8,489 bases of DNA, from contig CAZRJC010000046.1 in the NCBI GenBank assembly GCA_964600385.1, positions 1-8,489 of the forward strand. The letters are read 5' to 3'. Made by a program: the position numbers and the translations under genes. A model generated the notes under the pieces. The model saw only the letters and a list, made by a program, of their open reading frames with translations. It was not told the DNA's origin and searched no databases. Within the stretch, counting starts at the first letter, position 1. Each line of letters starts with the position of its first letter. Origin of the DNA: DMER64 sp964600385. GTDB lineage: Bacteria > Bacteroidota > Bacteroidia > Bacteroidales > UBA932. Shown one piece after another: positions 1-7,080 of this stretch.

Positions 1-2771
1 TTGGTTTCGCCCAAATGGCAAACCCGAATGACCCGTTGAAGAACGACCCTGCCGTCAGGATAGGGAAAATGAGCAACGGCCTTACCTATTATATCAGACA
101 CAACGCAAAGCCCGAAAAACGTGCTGAATTCTATCTCTTTACAGACGTCGGTGCCATCCAGGAAAACGAACGTCAGGCCGGCCTGGCCCACTTCCTTGAA
201 CACATGGCGCTTAACGGAAGTAAAAACCTTCCCGGCAAGACAATGCTCAATTATCTTGAAAGCATCGGGTGCAGCTTTGGTCAGAATATCAATGCCGGAA
301 CCGGTATTGAACAGACAAGCTACATGCTTAATAATGTTCCCGTGCTGCGCGAAGGGATCCTTGACACTTGTCTGCTTGTCATGCACGATTATGCCGCATT
401 TGTCACTAACGATCCTGCCGAGATAGACAAGGAAAGAGGTGTTATCATTGAGGAATGGCGCACACGCAGAACGGGCCAGTGGCGCTTGTTCGAAGCTTCT
501 CTTCCCTTTATGTACAAAGGCTCCAAATACGCAACCTGCAACCTGATTGGCACCGTTGAAGGTCTCCAGTCTTTCCCTGCTTCGGAACTTCAGGATTTTT
601 ACAAAACATGGTATCGTCCCGACCATCAGGCCGTTATTATTGTTGGCGATATTGACGTTGACCAGGTTGAAAGCAAACTCCTTGCTTTATTTGCAGATGT
701 TCCCGCACCTGCCACCCCCAGCCCCAAGAAACTCATTCCCATCCCCGAGAACGACGATCCCATTATCGGTATCGTTACCGATCCTGAAGCCAACAACACT
801 ACTGTCGATTTCATGATCAAAAGCGAAATGGTACCCATGGAAATGCGTCCTCTGGGTATGATGTACCTCATAAACATGTTCAAGGCTTTTGTTTCCAACA
901 TGATGAATGACCGCTTTGAAGAGATTTCCCAAAAGCCCGATGCACCTTTCATTGGTGCTTACCTCTATTTCTCTCCCATTGCAAAATCATGCGACGCGAC
1001 CACTTTCAGTCTTGCAAGTAAAGACGGGGAAAGCCTTCCGGCCTTCGAAGCCCTTTTACTGGAGATTGAGAAAATGACCCGTTTTGGTTTTACACAGGCA
1101 GAACTTGACCGTGCCAAAACAAATTACCTGCGCAGACTGGAACGTGCAGCAGAAAACGCTGCCGACCGCAAGAATGCCGAGTTTGTCAGTGATATGATAT
1201 CTCATTATTCCGATAAATACCCCATTCTCGATCCGGCTTACGAACTCGAGGTAGCTAAGGGATATCTTCCTTTTATCCAGCTCGATCAGGTCAACCAGAT
1301 TGCTCAGCAAATAATCACCCCGGAAAACCGTGTTGTCATTGTCAGCAGTCCTGAACGGGAAGGTGTTACCATTCCTTCAACAGACCAGATAAACGAATCC
1401 TTCAAAAAAGCAGCCGAAGCTCAACTGGAAGCATACGCCGAGGAAGTATCAGATGAACCGCTCGTCGATGCAGCTTCCATAAAGGCGGGCAAAGTGGTTT
1501 CAGAACAAGACGGTGTTTTCGACAGTAAGATATGGACCCTTTCCAATGGTGTAAAAGTTGTCATCAAGCCCACCACCTATAAAAAAGACGAGGTTATCAT
1601 TTCAGCTTCTATAGACGGAGGTATGTCAGTTATTCCCGTGGAATGTGTTCCTTCCATCGAAAGCAATGTATTTTCACTCTGGTCACAAAACAGCGGAGTG
1701 GGCAATTTCAATGCTACCGCACTCAAAAAGAAACTGACCGGGAAAATTGCCAACGTATCGCCTTATATCAGCTCATATGCAAGCGGTGTCAGTGCCTCCG
1801 GTTCTCCCCAGGACCTGGAAACCATCATGCAGCTTATTTATGCCTACATAGTGACCCCCCGCTTCGAAGCCAGCGAATTCGAAGCTCCAATGGCACAGAT
1901 CAAAGCCGTTGTACCCAATCTGGAAAAGACTCCTAATTTCGCTCTGCAAAAAGAACTCATGAAAACCCTGTTCAATAATAATCCCCGCAGGGAGTTCATT
2001 TCAAGCGCTATGGTTGAAAAAGTATCTCTTGCAAACCTTGAAAAAGCATACCGCAGTTGCTTCAGCAATGTCAACGGCATGACTGTCACCATTGTGGGAA
2101 ATGTAGATTTAGCCGCTCTCAAACCTTTTGTTGAGCTGTATCTTGGTTCGTTACCTTCCGCCAAACAACCTGCTAAATGGGCAGATGACGGAGCTGTAAT
2201 CCAGAAAGGCAAGATAAACAACCATTTCAAAGTGGTAATGGAAACCCCCAAGACCAGCATTGTAAACATTTACTCTGCCGGAATAGAAAACACATTACAG
2301 AACCAGGTGTATATGAACTCTGTAAAATCCATCCTCGACATGGCTTATGTTAAGAGCCTGAGAGAAGATGAAGGAGGAACATATGGTGCCTCTGTTCAGG
2401 CAGAATTGGATAACCGTCCGCTCAGCCAGGGCATGGTTCTTATTGTTTTTGATACCGATCCTACTCCCGAAAAGCAGGCCAAAATGAGACAGATTGTAGA
2501 AGCCGACTTCATGAACATTGCTCAGGCAGGTCCTTCGGAAGAATATGTAAACAAGACAAAAGAGAACATGTTAAAGAACCGCCAGGAAAATGTAATCAAC
2601 AACAATTTCTGGAACAATGCGCTCAAATCTTATTATATAGACGGACTGGACGTTGTAACCACCTACGAAGAAATCGTTAAGAATTTATCTCCCAAAAATA
2701 TCGGGGAATTCGTCAAGGATTTCATCAAGCAAGGTAACTTCATAGATCTTTCCATGAACCCGCAGGAATAA
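1..2771 (+). CDS. M16 family zinc metallopeptidase (pitrilysin/insulinase type), 5' partial
   Basis: Predicted zinc endopeptidase of family M16, probably exported to the periplasm or outer membrane. The frame is open to the left edge and reads GFAQ just before the first in-window Met at position 15. That looks like the end of a signal peptide (cleavage near Ala-Gln), so the real start is upstream. Numbering from that Met gives 918 residues. The inverted zinc motif HFLEH lies at 59-63 (H59, E62, H63). The matching downstream acidic helix has E140 and E147, and E147 is the likely third zinc ligand by alignment with M16 enzymes. A second M16 unit begins near residue 505 with KIWTLSNGVKVV. It has no HxxEH; the corresponding stretch near 556-573 reads SQNSGVGNFNATALKKKL, as expected for the non-catalytic half. 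This tandem architecture of about 930 residues is common in Bacteroidetes. The gene ends in TAA and converges on the glycosyltransferase gene. Its natural substrate cannot be read from the sequence. Confidence 0.95.
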   Translation, partial: GFAQMANPNDPLKNDPAVRIGKMSNGLTYYIRHNAKPEKRAEFYLFTDVGAIQENERQAGLAHFLEHMALNGSKNLPGKTMLNYLESIGCSFGQNINAGTGIEQTSYMLNNVPVLREGILDTCLLVMHDYAAFVTNDPAEIDKERGVIIEEWRTRRTGQWRLFEASLPFMYKGSKYATCNLIGTVEGLQSFPASELQDFYKTWYRPDHQAVIIVGDIDVDQVESKLLALFADVPAPATPSPKKLIPIPENDDPIIGIVTDPEANNTTVDFMIKSEMVPMEMRPLGMMYLINMFKAFVSNMMNDRFEEISQKPDAPFIGAYLYFSPIAKSCDATTFSLASKDGESLPAFEALLLEIEKMTRFGFTQAELDRAKTNYLRRLERAAENAADRKNAEFVSDMISHYSDKYPILDPAYELEVAKGYLPFIQLDQVNQIAQQIITPENRVVIVSSPEREGVTIPSTDQINESFKKAAEAQLEAYAEEVSDEPLVDAASIKAGKVVSEQDGVFDSKIWTLSNGVKVVIKPTTYKKDEVIISASIDGGMSVIPVECVPSIESNVFSLWSQNSGVGNFNATALKKKLTGKIANVSPYISSYASGVSASGSPQDLETIMQLIYAYIVTPRFEASEFEAPMAQIKAVVPNLEKTPNFALQKELMKTLFNNNPRREFISSAMVEKVSLANLEKAYRSCFSNVNGMTVTIVGNVDLAALKPFVELYLGSLPSAKQPAKWADDGAVIQKGKINNHFKVVMETPKTSIVNIYSAGIENTLQNQVYMNSVKSILDMAYVKSLREDEGGTYGASVQAELDNRPLSQGMVLIVFDTDPTPEKQAKMRQIVEADFMNIAQAGPSEEYVNKTKENMLKNRQENVINNNFWNNALKSYYIDGLDVVTTYEEIVKNLSPKNIGEFVKDFIKQGNFIDLSMNPQE

Positions 2772-2804
2772 ACCCTGGTGGAATAGAAAAACAACCACAA
2801 AGAA

Positions 2805-2829
2805 AAGGCGGCCCTGAAAAAGCCGCCTT
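2805..2829. terminator. Bidirectional intrinsic terminator between converging genes
   Basis: The stem is AAGGCGGC (2805-2812) pairing with GCCGCCTT (2822-2829): eight pairs, six of them G-C, with a nine-base loop. On the plus strand it is followed by a T-rich stretch (CTTTATTT), which would end transcripts of the M16 peptidase gene. On the minus strand it is followed by TTTTCTTTG, which would end the nonulosonate operon. It starts only two bases beyond the glycosyltransferase stop codon (2832-2834). Confidence 0.85.
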
Positions 2830-2831
2830 CT

Positions 2832-4979
2832 TTATTTCATCAGTAACCGGAATGCGTCTTTGAAAACACCCGGAGAAAACCATTTCACAGGGAAATGAAA
2901 GATCAGAAACGGTTTTCTCAAATACAGACAACATACAATCCATCGGCTCCAGAGAAATGCCTCCATACAAGCCGTGTTGAAAGTCGGATTTTTCTTATTC
3001 TGTTTCAGAAGCATGAGAAACCAGTCTCTTTGTCCGGCCAGGTTGAGTGAAGCCTTTTCCTTTCTGGTACCGAACCGGTACAAACGGAACGAAGCTGTGT
3101 GGACGGCCATATCTTCATCTGACATGGCCCTTTTCATAAAGAACTCCAGGTAAGGACGCAACAACATATTCTTTTGCCGGGTTTGTTCTTCGTTTTTTTC
3201 CTGCGAGATATTTTCCGAATGCCACCTGTAATGTAACAGGTATTCGGGAATATTGGTCATGGGGTAATTCTGGGCGGCCAGCCTCAGCCACAAGTCATAA
3301 TCTTCACAATGAAGCGCGTGCGGGGAATACCTGAATTCTTTAATGATTTCTGCCCGCATCATGACAGAAGGATGCACAAACGGCACCGAGAAAAGAAGAG
3401 AGATTTTTACCTGTTCCGGAACAGCAACGTTTCTTACCCTGCCCGTAACCTTTCCGTCGGCATTGGTTAAACGCACCCAGCTTCCGCACAATGCCACCTG
3501 TGGATTTTGTTCCATGTAACGGACCTGCTTTTCCAGACGATCAGGCATGGAAACATCATCGGCATCCATACGGGCAATGTATTTTCCCCTGCACAAGTCT
3601 ATACCCCTGTTTAGCGTGGCTATTATTTTCAGATTGCCGGGATTTTCCACAAAGACAATTCTTTTGTCATGGAACGAACGGATAATATCCGCACTTCCGT
3701 CGGTAGATCCGTCGTCAATAATTACCAATTCAAAATGACTGTATGTCTGCGATAAAATACTTTCAATAGCCTGTGCCAGATATTTTTGAGCGTTATACAC
3801 GGGCATCAGCACAGATACCAGAGGATTTTCTTCTTCCACACTGGTGAACATTTCTTCGTAGGCTCCCAGAAGAATCTCCCTGTTGGAAAGATTTTCAGTA
3901 GAAGGAGTCGTCAGATAGGTATATTTATAGGATTCCCTGAATGACGGTTCAATAGCCGACATTTCCATACAGGCGGGATCTTCCTTGTTTATATTATACA
4001 CATGCTTACCAAAACGTTTGGCATACATTTCCAGCCTGAAAGAGAACTTGCTGTACTTTGCCATCTCGTTGCAGGTAATGAATAAAACGGGTTTATCGTA
4101 CAAAACGGCATAAGAAGTACTGGTACTCAAATGTGAGATTACCAATGAGGCATCCCTGACCAGTTCGTTGGTTTTGTACTTGATCACACGGCGGTTTCCC
4201 ATTTCCGAATGATCGTAAGTCGATTTGGGGTGAGCTGCCACCACCACCGGCATTTTAAGCAGTACCTCCATTTTATCAAAAAAATCCCTGAGTGATTTCT
4301 GGTACAAGGAAGGATCTGCCGTATTCCACCCGGCCATGAGAACAAGATCGGGATGCAGCGGAAAGTAAATGTCAAGAAATACAGCATACGGACCTTCCAC
4401 CAATCTTTCGGACGAATCCTTCAACCTCATGTAGCTCTCGTAGTCGGGATGATTAATGGCATCGGTGCGGGGGTACGAAGAAGAAAAATAATGCCGGGAT
4501 AACTGCAAGTCATGAGTCCGGCAATAACATTTGAAAAGCACATTGGCTTTTATAAATTCCGGAATCTTCCTGACAATGTTTGAAGAGATAACCCGGCGTA
4601 TCTTTTCCTGCCGTGTAAGCCGGATATGTGAAATACCTGAATAGGGGAAAATGGAAGAGATGCGGAATCCGGCCCTGTTCACAATATCAAACAAATGGCG
4701 GTACAGATAAACAAAGTCAAGCGTATAGATAATATACGTATGAGACGGGTCGTACAGCGAGAGCCTGGTTTTAAGGTCTTCGGGAGTATCCAGAATCACA
4801 TAGTCCGGTTCGTTCAGTTCATCTGGAAGTCGCATGGCCGGATGATAGAACCGGTGTAAACTCCAGTATTCCACACGGTAACCTGCCTGTTCGAATATTT
4901 CAAGAAAGAACAGTTCTTTTATCTTGATTGTCAGAGGTGTAGCTGCAATATAAATAAGATTTCGCTCCATTGGTTCCAT
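2832..4979 (-). CDS. Two-domain glycosyltransferase: GT-B-like N-terminal region plus family 2 GT-A domain
   Basis: Predicted cytoplasmic glycosyltransferase of 715 residues, well over the roughly 300 of a single GT2 domain. The GT2 domain spans about 386-600. It begins PLVSVLMPVYNAQKYL, has IIDDGSTDGS at 420-429, the DXD-type nucleotide-sugar and metal site MDADD at 471-475, and HCEDYDLWLRL at 557-567, which holds the likely base. Residues 1-380 form a separate region. HPKS (250-253) followed by SLVISHLSTSTSYAVLYDKP (278-297) resembles the donor-side half of GT-B enzymes of the capsule or CDP-glycerol type, but I cannot assign a family. The C-terminus (about 672-701) is rich in Trp, Phe and Leu with basic residues, so it may lie on the membrane. 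The start is three bases after the upstream stop; Met4 (position 4970) is an alternative. As the last gene of the operon it probably transfers the nonulosonate or a neighbouring sugar to a surface glycan. Which domain does which step is unknown. Confidence 0.87.
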   Translation of the reverse strand: MEPMERNLIYIAATPLTIKIKELFFLEIFEQAGYRVEYWSLHRFYHPAMRLPDELNEPDYVILDTPEDLKTRLSLYDPSHTYIIYTLDFVYLYRHLFDIVNRAGFRISSIFPYSGISHIRLTRQEKIRRVISSNIVRKIPEFIKANVLFKCYCRTHDLQLSRHYFSSSYPRTDAINHPDYESYMRLKDSSERLVEGPYAVFLDIYFPLHPDLVLMAGWNTADPSLYQKSLRDFFDKMEVLLKMPVVVAAHPKSTYDHSEMGNRRVIKYKTNELVRDASLVISHLSTSTSYAVLYDKPVLFITCNEMAKYSKFSFRLEMYAKRFGKHVYNINKEDPACMEMSAIEPSFRESYKYTYLTTPSTENLSNREILLGAYEEMFTSVEEENPLVSVLMPVYNAQKYLAQAIESILSQTYSHFELVIIDDGSTDGSADIIRSFHDKRIVFVENPGNLKIIATLNRGIDLCRGKYIARMDADDVSMPDRLEKQVRYMEQNPQVALCGSWVRLTNADGKVTGRVRNVAVPEQVKISLLFSVPFVHPSVMMRAEIIKEFRYSPHALHCEDYDLWLRLAAQNYPMTNIPEYLLHYRWHSENISQEKNEEQTRQKNMLLRPYLEFFMKRAMSDEDMAVHTASFRLYRFGTRKEKASLNLAGQRDWFLMLLKQNKKNPTFNTACMEAFLWSRWIVCCLYLRKPFLIFHFPVKWFSPGVFKDAFRLLMK

Positions 4980-4982
4980 CGG

Positions 4983-6143
4983 CTACCTGAGGTTCAGGAT
5001 CCATTCGGCGAATTCTCTTACTGCACCGTCTCCTCCCCTTTTTTGTAATATGATTATACCGGGCAAAGATTTTACCGCAGTAACCGCATTGGCGGGACAG
5101 GCTGCATACCCCACCGACGACAGCAATTCAATACAATTCACATCGTCGCCGATATAGGCCGCTTCTTCAAGAGATATTCCCTCCTTCTGGCAGATTTCCA
5201 TGGCAGCCTCGAGCTTTCCTCCATCCCTCCGTCCCTGGCTCAGGTAATCCACTTTAAGTTTGGCCGCCCTGCGTTCCACCAGCTTTGTGTTTTCTGTGGT
5301 AATCATTCCCGTCTTGATTCCGGAGTCACGTAACAACCTGATTCCCATTCCGTCCTGAGTATTAAACTTTTTCATTTCATCGCCGCTCTCGGTGTAATAC
5401 ATTCCGGCATCGGTCATTACACCGTCAACATCGGTCAGAAATAATTTTATATTTTTGCCTTTTATCTTGGATAGCACATATTTACGCATGAGCTGCTCCA
5501 TAACCATCCAGTCGTCGGGATGATCCAGTTCGGCGGCCGTGTGCTCCGGCATCTCGTAGATACCTATACGGCCGGAAAGTCTGTTGCCCGATTGCATTAT
5601 AGCCCCAACACGGCTTATATAAAAAGCACCGTTCTCCATCAACGATCCCTCAAAGTCCTGTCTGCGCGGCCTGGCAGTAAAGGTGTAATTCAACGCAGAT
5701 CCGTCCGGGTTCCATAGAAACCGTTTAAGACGCACACACGTTAGCATGGAATCATACCCCCCGGCGTGGTATTGTTCAATGGCTTCTTCTATCTGATATG
5801 TTTCTGTAAGCGGCGAGGTAGCCTGGACCAGCATGAAAAGATCATCATTGTCAGCCGATGCCTTGGCCAGGTATTCCAGCATCACGCTTTCGGTGGAGGC
5901 AGTATCGGTAGCATTGGCAGCGCTGCGCCTGTATACAGAAACTTTATCAAACCGGAAAGACTGGACGGTGGCTTCTATCCGTATGGAATCCGTAGCCACT
6001 ACAATACGGTCTACCGGCATGGCATTGTTCAATGCTCTCAGCACCCAGTAAACAAGAGGTTTTCCGCAGAAATCCTTTATATTCTTAAGGGGTATGGATT
6101 TACTTCCTTCCCTTACAGGAACAAAAGCAATTGTCTTTACCAT
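4983..6143 (-). CDS. neuA: Bifunctional CMP-nonulosonate (sialate/KDN) synthetase - KdsC-like HAD phosphatase fusion
   Basis: The 386-residue protein has two parts. Residues 1 to about 225 are a cytidylyltransferase that activates a nonulosonic acid with CTP. They carry REGSKSIPLKNI (11-22), matching the NeuA/CMAS motif RxGSKxxPxKN. Also present are VVATDS (48-53), QATSPL (107-112) and RPRRQDFEG...MENGAFY (158-175), close to animal CMAS as I recall it. Residues about 230-386 are a HAD phosphatase of the KdsC / KDN-9-phosphate phosphatase type. It has the DxD nucleophile pair in LTDVDGVMTD (D238, D240), MITTEN (280-285), K310, GDD (332-334) and the closing GDGAVREFAE (371-380). The position after GDDVN is Cys337, where Asp is usual. 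The order suggests dephosphorylation of a 9-phosphate followed by CMP activation in one polypeptide. The start overlaps the end of the synthase gene by seven bases (ATGGTAA), implying coupled translation. Whether the sugar is Neu5Ac, KDN or another nonulosonate is not decided by sequence. Confidence 0.93.
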   Translation of the reverse strand: MVKTIAFVPVREGSKSIPLKNIKDFCGKPLVYWVLRALNNAMPVDRIVVATDSIRIEATVQSFRFDKVSVYRRSAANATDTASTESVMLEYLAKASADNDDLFMLVQATSPLTETYQIEEAIEQYHAGGYDSMLTCVRLKRFLWNPDGSALNYTFTARPRRQDFEGSLMENGAFYISRVGAIMQSGNRLSGRIGIYEMPEHTAAELDHPDDWMVMEQLMRKYVLSKIKGKNIKLFLTDVDGVMTDAGMYYTESGDEMKKFNTQDGMGIRLLRDSGIKTGMITTENTKLVERRAAKLKVDYLSQGRRDGGKLEAAMEICQKEGISLEEAAYIGDDVNCIELLSSVGYAACPANAVTAVKSLPGIIILQKRGGDGAVREFAEWILNLR

Positions 6144-7009
6144 TTTACCTGATTCTTTTTCAGTTTGTTTCTCTGTTCCATCTCCACAGGAAGAATACCG
6201 TTATTCTTGCTTTTCATGGCCCTCCATACGGCCTTGCTGTCCCGCACCAGTTTACGCAGACCGTCAGGTTCCAGCGATGCTGCATGATCGGTCCCCTTCC
6301 AGGTCCTGTCCAGCGTAAAGTGCCTCTCAATAAACTCGGCACCCAAAGCAACAGCGGCCGAATCTACGGCAATACCCAGATGATGGCCGGAAAAGCCAAT
6401 GGCACCCACACGTTCTCCAAAAGTCTGTCTTAACCGGGGTAATTCAAGCAGACACACATCATCAAAAGACACAGGATATCCGGAAGTACAGGCGTAGATC
6501 ACCAGGTCACGGTTACGTCCTCTTTGTTCAAAAAACGACACTATCTGTTCCTCTTCTTCCCTGGTGGTCATGCCCAGGGAAACATGAATCTGACCCGGAA
6601 AGTGTTCGCAAAGGAACGACAGAAGCTCTTTGTTCATGTTGCAGGCCGAGGGGACTTTCATGATCCGGGGCCCGATGCTGGCAATTTCCCGTGCCGAGGT
6701 GACATCCCATACAGAAGTGGAATACTCCACGCCTGCCTCCCCGCACCATTTTTTGAGCTGCCGGTGCTGATCCAGGTCGAACTCAAGGAACTCCCTGTGA
6801 GCTCCGTACGTTTCTCCGTACGCATTGTAAGGATTCGGATGAGGGGCGTTGTATTCCTCGGGCGTAAGCAGTTCCCTGTTACATCTCTTCTGGAACTTTA
6901 CAATATCAGCTTTGCAGTACATGGCTGCCGTAACAATCATTTCCCTGGCAATCTGCATGTCACCTTTATGGTTACAGCCAATTTCCGCAATTATTTCCGG
7001 ATTATTCAT
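6137..7009 (-). CDS. neuB: NeuB/NANS-type nonulosonic acid (9-phosphate) synthase lacking the SAF domain
   Basis: Predicted to condense phosphoenolpyruvate with a hexosamine or hexose, probably as its 6-phosphate, to make a nine-carbon sialic-type acid. The 290 residues cover the TIM barrel only. IIAEIGCNHKGD lies at 6-17, KFQK at 38-41, CTSGYP at 174-179 and GFSGHH at 205-210. ERHFTLD (228-234) is followed by TWKGTDHAASLEP (236-248). H209 and H230 are the likely metal ligands, 21 residues apart as in Neisseria NeuB (H215, H236). The GETYGAH (65-71) and TWKGTDH stretches look more like animal NANS than typical bacterial NeuB. The protein ends at NKLKKNQVKW, just where the SAF domain of roughly 60 residues normally begins, and the stop is followed at once by the next gene. 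I chose the Met at 7009. The in-frame ATG at 7060 would make the upstream terminator hairpin coding and adds residues unlike this family. Confidence 0.9.
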   Translation of the reverse strand: MNNPEIIAEIGCNHKGDMQIAREMIVTAAMYCKADIVKFQKRCNRELLTPEEYNAPHPNPYNAYGETYGAHREFLEFDLDQHRQLKKWCGEAGVEYSTSVWDVTSAREIASIGPRIMKVPSACNMNKELLSFLCEHFPGQIHVSLGMTTREEEEQIVSFFEQRGRNRDLVIYACTSGYPVSFDDVCLLELPRLRQTFGERVGAIGFSGHHLGIAVDSAAVALGAEFIERHFTLDRTWKGTDHAASLEPDGLRKLVRDSKAVWRAMKSKNNGILPVEMEQRNKLKKNQVKW

Positions 7010-7015
7010 AATATA

Positions 7016-7023
7016 CAAAGGTA
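7016..7023 (-). promoter_or_regulatory. Candidate -7 promoter element for the nonulosonate operon
   Basis: The minus strand reads TACCTTTG, a full match to the Bacteroidetes -7 consensus TAnnTTTG, six bases before the synthase ATG. Transcription would then start one to three bases before the ATG, giving an almost leaderless message. I see no good TTTG about 19 bases further upstream. That stretch is occupied by the T run and stem of the preceding terminator, so this is a partial promoter at best. The operon might instead depend on read-through from the GAPDH gene. Confidence 0.45.
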
Positions 7024-7024
7024 T

Positions 7025-7060
7025 AAAAAAAACAGTGCGGAAAGGGAAGCCCTTCCGCAC
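7025..7060 (-). terminator. Intrinsic terminator of the GAPDH gene
   Basis: On the minus strand GTGCGGAA (7060-7053) pairs with TTCCGCAC (7042-7035), giving eight pairs. Three further G-C pairs follow (7052-7050 with 7046-7044) across a single bulged base at 7043, with a three-base loop at 7047-7049. Two bases later comes an unbroken run of eight T (7032-7025). It sits 20 bases after the GAPDH stop codon. The plus-strand side has no T run, so it works in one direction only. Confidence 0.9.
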
Positions 7061-7080
7061 TACTCACTTCATGAGGTCAA

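Noticed and set aside
2870..2970. Transmembrane helix at the C-terminus of the glycosyltransferase
   Set aside because: The hydrophobic stretch at residues 672-701 is broken by Arg and Lys residues. It fits membrane-surface association better than a spanning helix.
5766..6152. Plus-strand open frame of 128 codons opposite the CMP-synthetase domain
   Set aside because: It is antisense to a clearly conserved domain with no family resemblance or start signals.
4983..7009. Reading the pair as Kdo synthesis genes (kdsA, kdsB, kdsC)
   Set aside because: The synthase carries NeuB/NANS signatures (IIAEIGCNH, ERHFTLD), not those of KdsA. The nucleotidyltransferase has RxGSKxxPxKN as in NeuA, not the KdsB pattern. 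Only the phosphatase domain is KdsC-like.
7010..7060. Longer start for the synthase at 7060
   Set aside because: The added 17 residues would be encoded by the terminator hairpin and T run of the GAPDH gene and do not resemble the family's N-terminus.
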